Shown here: positions 11,559 through 21,080 of the stretch, piece by piece | How the letters are laid out: every line of letters begins with the position of its first letter | Position numbering within the stretch: position 1 is the stretch's first letter | NCBI GenBank assembly: GCA_038049695.1 | Contig: CP142461.1 | Location: 29,829,001-29,893,000, forward strand | Direction: 5' to 3' | DNA from: Cinnamomum chago | Taxonomy: Eukaryota > Streptophyta > Magnoliopsida > Laurales > Lauraceae | Length of the DNA stretch: 64,000 nt | Made by a program: the position numbers and the translations under genes | Notes under the pieces: model-generated | What the model saw: the letters and a program-made list of their open reading frames with translations, nothing else | The model's database searches: none | Told to the model about the DNA's origin: nothing

Positions 11559-14500
11559 GGGCCTAATTTCTTTTCAACTTAGGCCATTTTCATGATCATG
11601 CGATTGCACTCCCTTTATCTTGTAGGCTTTAATCACTTTTATATTTTCATGGGCCCACTGTTTGGTAGGCCATTATAGCATTTTAGATCACAGTGTGTTT
11701 GATCGTGACCGTTGGATGAAGGGCCACCAGTTGTTGGGTCAGATTAGAAAATGAAAGATTCCGACCGTAGATCGATGAGCCTAGAAAAAAATAAACGGCT
11801 GATAGGGGAGATGTCGCCCTGATGATATGCAAAAAGGATGCACATGGCCAGCATCTTCTTCCAAAATGAGCTGGTTCCGGCCCTGTGGTGGGGCCCACTC
11901 GAACATGGTCTCAAAATCAACACGTAACCATTACTCTTTCCATTCTTTTTTTCTTGAGTGTTTTGTCCATTTTGCCTTGAGATATAGAAGGATAAGACTC
12001 TTGCAACTTTCCATGGAATGTCGACAGCTGGAGCCAGGCACATGTTAGTGGAAATGGAGACCATCAACTTTCTTTGGTTTCCATGGTGGTGGGAATATAA
12101 GATAAAAATTGTTCTTATTTTTTATGCATTCGTTTTTCATTCTCGAATTTGATATGAAATGATATTTACTTATGATGTTAAGCAAAAAGAAAAAAATTGA
12201 CTTTCAAATAGCTAAGAGTGTAGAATTCCTCTCTTTCATAAAGATAAAAATTCAAATGCTATCATAAAAGTTGGATTAATCCTCTTATTGTACAAACAAC
12301 TCATGTGTGCAAGAATCCCACAGAAAAAATAATGATGTAAAGTTAAGATTTTAATTTACAGAATGATCAAAGTTACACAAATAAGTTTTCCAATTTTAAA
12401 GTAGGCTGCCCTGCTTCACAAGTTGTTCATTACTGTTTAAGATTTTAGAAGATTGGCAGTTCTAATTAAATCTAGTGTCCACACCACTATTTGGGATCCA
12501 CCAGATGATTAGAGATAGATTATTTCAAGTCTCAGGACTTTAGAGGTTCCAAACTCATTCCTGAAATATTGCACCAACACAAAGATTGATGATGTAAATA
12601 ACTCATTAGATTAATAATACATAATATTGTGCGAGAATCACGTTATTGATCATGTGTTCAATCTTGCACTAGGACAAAATTTGAGGATATACTAATGAAA
12701 GGGAGTGACATTCATCATCAATAGGTAGGCCCATTGGCGAATTCGCATTGCAGTCATGATATTCCATGACATGGTCAACACGCTGCACTTTGTATATTCC
12801 ATGACAAAAGAGGCTCGAGCAGCAGCTGGCAGGTTGACCTAATCCTGGGTCTCAACCGGCCAGACCTGGCCGTCTTGACCAATTTGTGCTATTTTTGTAT
12901 CAGGGATAAATTAAAATAAGGACAGTTACACCAAGGTTTCATGGGAGACATGGGTTGATAGGGATAGATAGGTTAGCATATTGATTTGGGATCAAAATGC
13001 AATCAGTATGATCAAATGATCGCAGCCGTTGATTTCAGCTTACAAAGTTTAAAGGCTAGATCGAGTGACATCCAACCGTGACATTTGTCCGGCCGGATTA
13101 ATATCAATTTAGAGGAGCTAGATGTTTGCAGTTTGAATGTGTAAACAAAAGTGGATCACTGTAAATTCGGATGAGGTAGATGTTTGTAAAGAGATTTGAA
13201 CTTGCGCACTAGTATGCTTGTAAGTATTTTGAATGCTAGATAATTCATAAGTATTTTGAAATTCCACTTGAGAGACAACATTAAAAGATGCTTGCAAGCA
13301 AGTAGACGCTTATAGTGTGTTCAATTCTCATTCATGTGTAAACAAGTTAACATGCATTTGATCTGGGAAAATTAAAAAGAGGGCCATTTTTGTTTTGGTC
13401 TGAAAGGCTATGCACACCCCCATCCTTATTTGGATAAGGTTCTGGCCCTAAGAGGATCATTGGATTGTGCCCTTATTACATGTGATCAGTCATTTAAACA
13501 GTGAAGTTTCACAAAAAAACATGCATCTAGTGTCCTTGGTACAATTGAGGCAACAAAGATATCAGTAAAACTCATAACTTGAGTAACATTCCTAGGTCTG
13601 ATTTTAAAAGAAGTGTTTGGATGAGTTTAGTAAAAGAACCAAGAACAAAAAGAGAGATCTCATCCTTTTTTCATTTTTCCAACACATCTCCTAGACACAG
13701 TGTAGCTTCTAAAGGTGCAACATTTTACGTTAGAAAAGAATCCATGGATGTCAAAGGCTGGCTCAGAGCCTGCAAAGATTCGCTCAATTGGATGCGAGTT
13801 TGTGGTCCATGTGTTGGTTCTCTCTGTCCTTATTAATGTCTGGCAATCAATCTTTTTCAGAATCTCTTATTGTCTAGTCCTTCTGTTTCCTTTTGGAATA
13901 GAGATTTTAGTTTGGGGACTACTGAAATAGGGAGCACCGCTTTCATATGTGAGTAGGTAGGATCCATGTAGGTGCTATTTACGTTGAGCTCAAGCCTCAA
14001 ATAAATTTCCATTGAGTGGCCACATTGAGTTTTATTTTTTTATTTTTTAAGAGAGGATTATACATAATACCATATTTAGGATTTATTTGTACAATGAGAG
14101 GGTTTTGCGCTCCCGAGTTTTTGTTTCATCAGAGGGGGGGAAGTCTTCATTATTACTCTCATATAGGAAATCTAAATCTTCTCTGTAAAAGAAAATCAAA
14201 TCATTTTTTTTAGCTTTTCTATAACAAAAATGTGTTGTACCAAATAAAGAAACAATGAGTTATATGAAAAATCAGAAAATTCTTCTTCTTTTTATTGTAA
14301 AATCATCTTGTTGGATAAATGCACTCTTTTTAGTAGGTATCATGGCCACCCTTGGAAGTTGGAACCCTTTTAGTTCCTCCCAGGATAGTACATAGCAAAA
14401 GGAGAAAATATATAATTATAAATTCTTATATATAGAATTATTAGATTCGGAACCTCTATTACCTTTGTGGTACGACTTCCTATAGTATTTGATAACAAAA

Positions 14501-14583
14501 TACTTAGCAGAGTCGCTTGATTGCGTGAGGCTCATTGCTCTCTACCAAATGCACAAGGGTTTTGAAAATCACATATATTAACA
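11559..14583. other. Intergenic sequence, no gene recognised
   Basis: About 3 kb of AT-rich sequence. The longer frames (for example 13579-13836, plus) show no recognisable domain and no supporting splice context. Confidence 0.4.
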
Positions 14584-15165
14584 TTGGCAGACCCAAGATT
14601 TTCATTTGAAAGGGGCTGATAATGGTCAATTGAAATGGTTAATTATTACTTTGTTGCACTTGCTTCATACTAACATGCTAACAATGGCAAAAGAAAAAAT
14701 GTATTGCATTTAAATATATATAAAATATTTAACAAAACCAACTAACGTTATCTCATTAAAAGTCATATCTCGATCCATGCATCAGCACATTGATCTGAAT
14801 CATGCAAATTCGGCTCAACACTATAATAATTTATGGCCTCAAAATTGCAAATGAACTAAATGTTACCATCTCATTGGTGGTCCACTTTTTTTTTTTGGAT
14901 GGGCAAAAGATATGGTTACACTCCACACACACAAAAAAAAAAAAAAAAAAAACACGACTTGTTAATTGATCCCGAATATTTGGGTTATTTTTAAATGGTT
15001 TCATGCATCAAAATGAGGAGGGAGAGAGGGTGTGACAGGACAAAGGGGACTACTGGATTTTTTAAATGGAGGCTGGGCCAAACAGGCTGTATAGTCCTAA
15101 AGTGCTTTTTTCTAGGACTCGGGGGCTGAAGCCCCCCTGCCCCTTCAAGGTGGGTCCGCCACTGC
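14584..15165. mobile_element. Degenerate terminal-inverted-repeat element
   Basis: The left end reads TTGGCAGACCCA followed by TTGAAAGGGGC. The complement of the right end reads GCAGTGGCGGACCCA followed by TTGAAGGGGC, so both ends share an ordered pair of motifs. TATATTAACA and TATATAACA flank the two ends and may be a decayed 9-bp duplication. A 16-base palindrome GGGGGCTGAAGCCCCC lies near the right end. No coding capacity. Confidence 0.4.
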
Positions 15166-16300
15166 TTATATAACAGGAAAAACTCCCATGCAACGCCACT
15201 ATATTGTAGTATAGTGTAATGCCCTTCTTCAATGCATCTGTCATCAACTCTAACACTCTATGTAGTGATTAGCAAGTAAATCATCATTCAAATATGTAAG
15301 ATAGCCACCGTCATATTTGACTGAACTACATGATGAACTTACTTTACTTTTCTCTTGTTTGAGATAAAAATGGAAAATGTCCAATTTAATGGTTGACCCA
15401 CTTAAGTTTTCTTTGAAAAAAATAACGAATATAATGGGGGTTAGAGCTGAACATTGCTGGACTTGGATTTTGAAAAGGTAAGCCCACACCAAGCATTGAG
15501 AAAAGACACTACATCATATTATAATGCAGCCATGCTGCATTGTAGTTTTGCCCAAAACAAAGTGGTTCTATCAAGATTTCTCTTTCACATGGTGTTATCC
15601 TCTGGTAAAGGAAATTTTTTTCCCTCCCACGTACACCTTGTTTTGAGATTCAGTTATTAGTAAAAGAAAATTTTCTGTTCATTAGATGTTTCTAGTTACC
15701 GATCAAAAAGGATAAAAGTAGATTAGCAAGATAGAATTAAACATCATCGTTTCTTCCCTAAAGACTGCTTTCATGGATCTAATTTGGATTAGTACTACCA
15801 AACTTAAAATGAAAATCCTTTTTTCTTGATTTAAAATGTCACAAACTCTACAATGAAGACTCAAAGAAGGCAGTAGAGGATTGATTGAAGATCCTTGTTT
15901 ATTTTGACTGTCCATCAATCAAATCATCCTCCTGTAGCCCCTCACATCTTTAAGCATGAACTTGGGAGAGCTGAATCTTGTGAAGTGGTCCCTCCGGCTA
16001 CTGAAGTTGTGGCCTTCTTTTCTCCTTCCGAAGATTCTTCACCTGTACTAAGATGGCTCAGTAAGTTGGTAAAAGGGTACGAAACTCATAAATTTCACGT
16101 GAAAGTCATACCAAGAGAGAGCGATAGGTTCACAGGAACATGTCTCTAGTGTTTGGGCCCGATTAGATACATGCACACACAGGATAAGGTGGACCCAGAT
16201 CCATCCATTCGATCAGTTTCGACCATAGACATTGGAGGTGATAGGCCTGAATATCACATGCAGAAGAAGATATACGAAGTTGAGGGCCCATTTGTTGATC
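15166..16300. other. Intergenic sequence left of the large retrotransposon
   Basis: A frame at 15895-16149 (plus) ends 150 bp before the retrotransposon. It shows no recognisable family and is not called as a gene. Confidence 0.4.
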
Positions 16301-16305
16301 TTGTA
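16301..16305. repeat. Target-site duplication, left copy (TTGTA)
   Basis: The 5-bp TTGTA directly precedes the outer end of the LTR. The identical 5 bp follow the other LTR at 27562-27566. A 5-bp TSD is expected for Ty3/gypsy integrase. Confidence 0.9.
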
Positions 16306-17046
16306 TGTAAGTGCAAGAAATAATAATACTCACAAGATCAGGATGCCTCTCAGGACTTACTCAATGCATGGAGGAGATAGCTGCGACGATCTGAACCTGA
16401 AAGAGGAGGAAGACAAAGGTCAGAGGACCCTGGCTCTGGGCAGCGCAGGGCTCTCCGATGCTTAAGTCAGCAATGGATCGAAGAAGAAGAAGAAGAAGAA
16501 AGACTGAGTGTCTATGTGAGAGTCCTTACCCCTTTCTCCCTTTGGCTCGTGCCTTATATATGGAACAGTCTGGGGTGAGTGTCAGTGGGCTTGGTGATGT
16601 GACCTGGGTCACATCAGCTCACAAAGTCATTAATGAAGATCCATCATAGCCCTCTTTGTATTTAATGTGGGTCCGATCAGCCCACACTACATTTAATGTG
16701 GGTCCGATCAGCCCACAATGCATTTAATGCCAGTCACATTGGGCCTGATCTTGCCCTGATCTGGTGGTGGCTGAAGTCCCATCAGATCCCTTCCTTGGGC
16801 CTAGCCACGACAGGGCCGTGGCTGTTAGCTGCAAGCGCAATACTGCATTGCCGAGCTTGCATTGCCGAGACTGAACGGAATGCGCGCCGAACTGAATTCT
16901 GTTCGGCCGAGATCAGCACGTAGTGCCGAGACCGATATGGGTCGGATCGTAGCCGAGATCAAGGGACGTGGTCCCCCATACAGTAGCTAACCGAGCACAC
17001 CCTAGCCGAGACCAAGAGAAACTGGCTCACGAAATGGGCCCCCACA
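16306..17046 (-). repeat. 3' LTR of the Tat element
   Basis: It is 741 bp, starts TG and ends CA, and is identical to the other LTR except at three positions. A TATA-like TATATAAGG is visible on the minus strand near 16553-16562. A 31-bp unit beginning ATTTAATGTGGGTCCG is tandemly repeated two and a half times around 16661-16735. An (AGA)n run lies at about 16478-16501. Confidence 0.93.
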
Positions 17047-17060
17047 ATAGCCCCTCAGTT
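17047..17060 (-). other. Polypurine tract of the Tat element
   Basis: On the minus strand the bases next to the 3' LTR read GAACTGAGGGGCTAT, a purine-rich run abutting the LTR. This is where plus-strand DNA synthesis would be primed. Confidence 0.7.
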
Positions 17061-17713
17061 CTTGACCTCTAGGGCTTTCTCGGGCGCTAGGGTTAAGAGC
17101 TGGACCGATCTCCCGAGACGGATAGTGCTTGCCTTCCATCTGCCTTTTGGTCAAGGGTTGTGACTTGTTCGGCGCCAGACGCCGCCGCTGCTTCGTCTGC
17201 CAGAGATAATAAAGGGGGCAATAAATGCGGGGCTATGATTAGTATGGGAAGGCGAACCATCATCGCAACAGCGCCACGCGTTATTGCTTGGTAGGCTCTC
17301 TTGTCTTTTCGAGGGGGCGTGCGACGCAAGCCGAGGCGACGTCTCACGCGTGTCCCGCTTCGAATTCCGGAATGGCGCCCATTCCTCCCCTTTATATTCA
17401 CTTCTGTCTTCTCCCTTTGTCATCTCTGCAAACGAACCTTGTCGAAGCTCTGCTAGAACCTCTGTTCGCCGGAACCTTCACTGCCAGAACCACCTCCGTC
17501 GCCTCCTAGCTTCGTCCAGGACTTCCTCTAGGACCAGTGAGGGATCAACGGCCTGAGTTGTGATTTCGCCCGAGTCTGTGAGTCTCTCTGCCTCAATTCT
17601 CTTCTCTTCCATTTTGTATTTCTGACCTAAACCCCTCCTAGGATCTCCTCCGTCCCTCAGGTCCTTCCACAGTTCAGACCCCTAGAGACTGTTAGGGTTC
17701 TTTAGATTCAGAG
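17061..17713 (+). promoter_or_regulatory. Promoter and 5' leader of the opposite-strand gene
   Basis: The 667 bp between the LTR and the opposite-strand ATG contain a TATA-like CTTTATATTCA at about 17390-17400. A C/T-rich leader follows up to the ATG at 17714. The region is GC-richer than flanking host DNA. The role as promoter is inferred from the TATA-like box, its position and the separate 3' end of the gene. Confidence 0.45.
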
Positions 17714-19939
17714 ATGGGGATTTTCACCCATTGGATAGATTCCCAGTCGGGCCTGGCAACTCTTAGGAGAGTCTACATGATCCCAGACGATGTCCAGATC
17801 ATGGCAGCCGACCCCTCCATCTACTCATTTCGCAACGGCTGGATGCCGTTTCCCCTGATAGCCGTGATCGAGGGTGGGGTCAGATTCCCCTTGGCCCCCC
17901 TTCTTAGGTCTTGTTTGGAGACCTGGAACCTTAGCCCCTGTCAGTTAATGCCCAATGGGTATAAGATCATCATGGGCATCGTCGAGCTGAATAGGATTCT
18001 AGACATCAGCCTCGGCGTCCATGATATAGAGGATATATATGACCTCTGCAAGTCTAGGGAGGCGGGCACCTATTATCTTCGCGTCAAGGCGAGGTGCCAA
18101 CCCCTCGTCACGGCGCTGGAGGACTCCAATAAATACGCCGGAGATGACCGCCTGCTCGTCTCGGGAAATTGGGAGTTCGGCGAGACCGAGACCGAAGCAA
18201 CTAGGAGGGTCCGCGTCCCTCGACGCCTCGGGACTCCACCGAGTAAAGACCTAACCCCTTGGGTTTCCGATTTCTTTCTTATGTTTGATTTCTGCCGTCG
18301 GATTCTAACTCGGCTGTTTTTCGCAGGCCTTACCGAACGCAAGCGCGAAGCCCAGCTGAACGGTTGGAGAAGGCACTCACCTTGGCTGAACAAGGTGTAC
18401 TGCTACCACGGCCACCACACAAGAGCTGCCTACTCTCTTCTGAGGTACGAGCCGAGATACGTGTCTTATACACGGAAATCCGGCAACCCGGAGAGATTCG
18501 CCCCCGATCTAGCAGAAACAAGCGGGACCGTCTCGGTTGCGGGAGCGTCCGCAACGTTGGCCGTGGTCGCGGGCATCCCGCTAAGGGAAATTGAAGATTA
18601 TACCTCCGGAGCCGAGGTAGACTCTCCGACAAGGGAAGTTGAGAACTATTCTTCCGGAGCCGAGGCCGAAGCCGACAATATGGAGAGGCGCAGGCCCGCG
18701 TTTCAGCCGCGGAATCTGGCGGACACCGTCCTCGGTGGCGGTAGACAGGCTGCCGCACCCCGCACTGCCCCGCCCTCCTTCGGGACCGTCGTCCCTGCCA
18801 GAGTCGAGGCCCGACCTCCCCCAGACTCGGAAAGCGAGAGGCCGAGGAAAAAGGTGAAGGGGAAGGGGCTGGATCAGGCGGAGCGGTCACGGCAACGTTC
18901 ACCCCAAGCTGCGAGGGAGAGGGCAGCGGACGTGATGCCCACTCCGGCGGTTCCTCTGGCGGAGAGTCGCTCCGAGCCCCAGGCGACAACGTCCTCGGGT
19001 GCCGAACCGGCCGAGTTCAGGCCGGACATGGAGCTGAGGAAGGGGAGGCCCCTAAATGCTGAGGACAGACTGGTGGGGAGCCCAGATGTCATTGCGGCGC
19101 TCAGCCGAGCCTGTGCACTCCCCAAGGACATGGAGAGGCACAGGTCGGAAGACTCCCCCCTGCTGCTTATGAGGACCATACAGCACTCCCTCGCTGTAAG
19201 TGCCCGACTTTCCTGGTCACAGGTGTTTCTATCTTTTGATATTTCTTGCTTTCGTGCTGAGCTTTTTTCGTTTGCTCCGCTGCAGGCTGTCCAAAGGCTC
19301 CAGATAGTCGCTGAGAGAATAACGGAAGAGGACAACCGGCTGGCCCGTCTCGCAAAGGAAAAGCAGAGAGCCGAAGCCGAACTGAAGGCGGCAAAGGTGG
19401 AGCTGAAAGCGGAGGCGGCCAAGACTGCAGAGCTCAATGCTCAATCAGATATAATGGCCAGCGACCTTTGCAAAGCAAGGTCAGAGAGCTTCGAGCGGCA
19501 AACGAAGCTCCAGGCAGAGGAAAAGAGGTCGGCGGGGTTCAAGGCCGAGCTGGAGCTGGAAAGGAAGGCGAAGGAGGAACTTCTTGCATCGAAGGAGGAA
19601 CTCCTTGCATCGAAGAAGGCCGAGGTCGATGCCGCTTTCCTGGAGGGGACTGAGGAAGCCGCGAAAATTTATATTGATCAAATCACGGCACTCAGCCCGA
19701 AGCTGTACCGACTCGGCTGCAAGGCCGTGTTGAAGAAGATGGGGGTTCCTGCAGATGATCCGATATATCAGAACCTCCCCGAGCTCGGAGATGAGCCCCT
19801 GGATGAAGCCCTGGCCGAGACCCCTGCCACTCCGGCCGAAGGCCCTTCCGAGCCAACGCCTGACCCTGTTGAAGAAGCTCCTCAAGCCGAGGCCGCCGTG
19901 GTCGTTATCGAAGACATAGACGCAGGGCCGTCGGCTTGA
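17714..19939 (+). CDS. Opposite-strand extra gene of the Tat element (putative gypsy-type transposon protein, PF04195-like)
   Basis: A 741-codon frame runs antisense to gag-pol and convergent with it. The N-terminal part (about residues 40-130, with FRNGWMPFPL and GVRFPLAPLLRSCLE) resembles the plant 'putative gypsy type transposon' domain (PF04195). The middle (residues ~280-460) is low-complexity, rich in Pro, Arg and Glu. Residues ~525-660 are a strongly charged Ala/Glu/Lys coiled coil. The tail is acidic. Two segments look like GT-AG introns, 18243-18326 (84 bp, TTTTTCGCAG acceptor) and 19196-19285 (90 bp, GTAAGT donor, CTGCAG acceptor). Both are multiples of three and stop-free, so the frame is open with or without splicing; spliced product about 683 aa. 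Function is unknown. Comparable extra frames are known in other Tat elements such as Grande. The start is the first ATG after the leader. Confidence 0.8.
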   Translation: MGIFTHWIDSQSGLATLRRVYMIPDDVQIMAADPSIYSFRNGWMPFPLIAVIEGGVRFPLAPLLRSCLETWNLSPCQLMPNGYKIIMGIVELNRILDISLGVHDIEDIYDLCKSREAGTYYLRVKARCQPLVTALEDSNKYAGDDRLLVSGNWEFGETETEATRRVRVPRRLGTPPSKDLTPWVSDFFLMFDFCRRILTRLFFAGLTERKREAQLNGWRRHSPWLNKVYCYHGHHTRAAYSLLRYEPRYVSYTRKSGNPERFAPDLAETSGTVSVAGASATLAVVAGIPLREIEDYTSGAEVDSPTREVENYSSGAEAEADNMERRRPAFQPRNLADTVLGGGRQAAAPRTAPPSFGTVVPARVEARPPPDSESERPRKKVKGKGLDQAERSRQRSPQAARERAADVMPTPAVPLAESRSEPQATTSSGAEPAEFRPDMELRKGRPLNAEDRLVGSPDVIAALSRACALPKDMERHRSEDSPLLLMRTIQHSLAVSARLSWSQVFLSFDISCFRAELFSFAPLQAVQRLQIVAERITEEDNRLARLAKEKQRAEAELKAAKVELKAEAAKTAELNAQSDIMASDLCKARSESFERQTKLQAEEKRSAGFKAELELERKAKEELLASKEELLASKKAEVDAAFLEGTEEAAKIYIDQITALSPKLYRLGCKAVLKKMGVPADDPIYQNLPELGDEPLDEALAETPATPAEGPSEPTPDPVEEAPQAEAAVVVIEDIDAGPSA
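18243..18326 (+). other. Candidate intron 1 of the opposite-strand gene (84 bp)
   Basis: It starts GTAAAG and ends TTTTTCGCAG after a T-rich stretch. Its translation is hydrophobic and aromatic (SDFFLMFDFCRR), unlike the polar flanks, which supports an intron. Length is divisible by three. Confidence 0.55.
19196..19285 (+). other. Candidate intron 2 of the opposite-strand gene (90 bp)
   Basis: It starts GTAAGTGCC and ends GCTCCGCTGCAG after a T-rich stretch with TGATATTTC branch-like sequence. Removing it joins a short helix directly to the coiled coil. Length is divisible by three and contains no stop. Confidence 0.6.
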
Positions 19940-20060
19940 CTTCCTTTTTCTTATAAAATGTAGCCTTTATTTCAAACTCTTTCAATGTAAGCTCCAGTGT
20001 ATGTATCAATGTTATCAATGAAAGGCCCTTTCTCATATTTGTCTCCTGTGTGGTGTGGCT
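19940..20060 (+). terminator. 3' end of the opposite-strand gene
   Basis: After the TGA at 19937-19939, a T-rich stretch follows with TTATAAAATG, TTCAATGTAA and CAATGAAAGG, which are polyadenylation-like signals of plant genes. The role is inferred from these signals. Confidence 0.4.
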
Positions 20061-20269
20061 TTTATTTGCTTTCCTTTGTACGCTTTCCGTAAGTGTTATG
20101 AATCTGGGTGTGAGTTCGGACTAGAGTGGACCGGTTAGATTAGGGTTCTCTGTGAGCGCTCTGACCCCTTGGAGGTCTCTTTTATTTCGGCGAGACCAGG
20201 GAACCGTATCGGACCTGTCAAGGCGGTGGTAGACTGGGTACCATCATCGAATGACGCCGTTTCGGCTGA

Positions 20270-20785
20270 TCTAGGTGGCTGAGTGCCAACCATAGCCATG
20301 GCCAGTTCGGCTGCTCGTCTAGGTGACAGTGCCAACCCGAGACATGGGCCGTTTCGGCAACTCGTCTAGGTGGCTGGGTGCCAACCTTAGATATGGGCCG
20401 TTTCGGCAACTCATCTAGGCAGCTGGGTGCCATCCTTAGATATGGGCCGTTTCGGCAACTCATCTAGGCGGCTGAGTGCCATCCTTGGATATGGGCCGTT
20501 TCGGCAACTCATCTAGGCGGCTGAGTGCCATCCTTAGATATGGGCCGTTTCGGCAACTCATCTAGGTGGCTGAGTGCCATCCTTAGATATGGGCCGTTCC
20601 GGAAACTCGTCTAGGTGGCTGAGTGCCAACCTCAGACATGGTCCGTTTCGGAAACTCGTCTAGGTGGCTGAGTGCCAACCTTAGACATGGTCCGTTTCGG
20701 CGACTCATCTAGGTGGCTGAGTGCCATCCTTAGATATGGGCCGTTTCGGCAACTCGTCTAGGTGGCTGAGTGCCGGCCTTAGACG
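20270..20785. repeat. Tandem array, about 11 copies of a 49-bp unit
   Basis: The unit contains TTTCGGCAACTC(A/G)TCTAGG and GGCTGAGTGCCA. It repeats with a 49-bp period, and one copy near 20320 is shortened. The array lies in the untranslated region between the convergent ends of gag-pol and the opposite-strand gene. Arrays in this position of Tat elements are known and can seed satellite DNA. Confidence 0.9.
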
Positions 20786-20889
20786 GTCTTCCAACTCCAC
20801 ACCATTGTCATTATCAAGACGCCAGATCGCTATAAATTGAGGAGAACTGTAATTCCATTAAACCCAGAAGCGTTGTACAAGTACAGAGA

Positions 20890-21080
20890 CTAAAAATAGA
20901 ATTTTTTGAGGTGTGAGGCGTTCCATGGCCGCGGTAGCGGCCGTCCTTCCATATCTTCGAGCCGATAAGCCGACCGTCCAGCAATGGAAGTGACTTTAAA
21001 CGGACCATGCCAATTCGGCGCTAGCTTCCCTTGATTCGGATCTTTGTCCCCTGGGAGAGCCTTCTTGAGGACCAGTTCTC
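20890..21080 (-). pseudogene. Out-of-frame C-terminal segment of the integrase region
   Basis: Directly downstream of the gag-pol stop, another frame stays open for roughly 65 codons to a TAG at 20890-20892. Its composition matches the C-terminal end of Tat integrases (a short basic segment, a W-H-G-P-F motif and a final W-N-A-S-H-L motif). It is separated from the main frame by a 2-bp length change in a CT/GA run. The product as read therefore lacks this tail. Confidence 0.7.

Noticed and set aside
15895-16149. Possible host exon beside the Tat element
   Set aside because: An 84-codon frame with mixed composition but no family match and no convincing splice sites.
1-16300. Many 60-95-codon frames
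   Set aside because: No recognisable domains, no splice context and AT-rich composition; length is as expected by chance in 16 kb.
16458-16923. Short frames in both LTRs
   Set aside because: They are identical in the two LTRs because the LTRs are duplicates; no domain and no start context.
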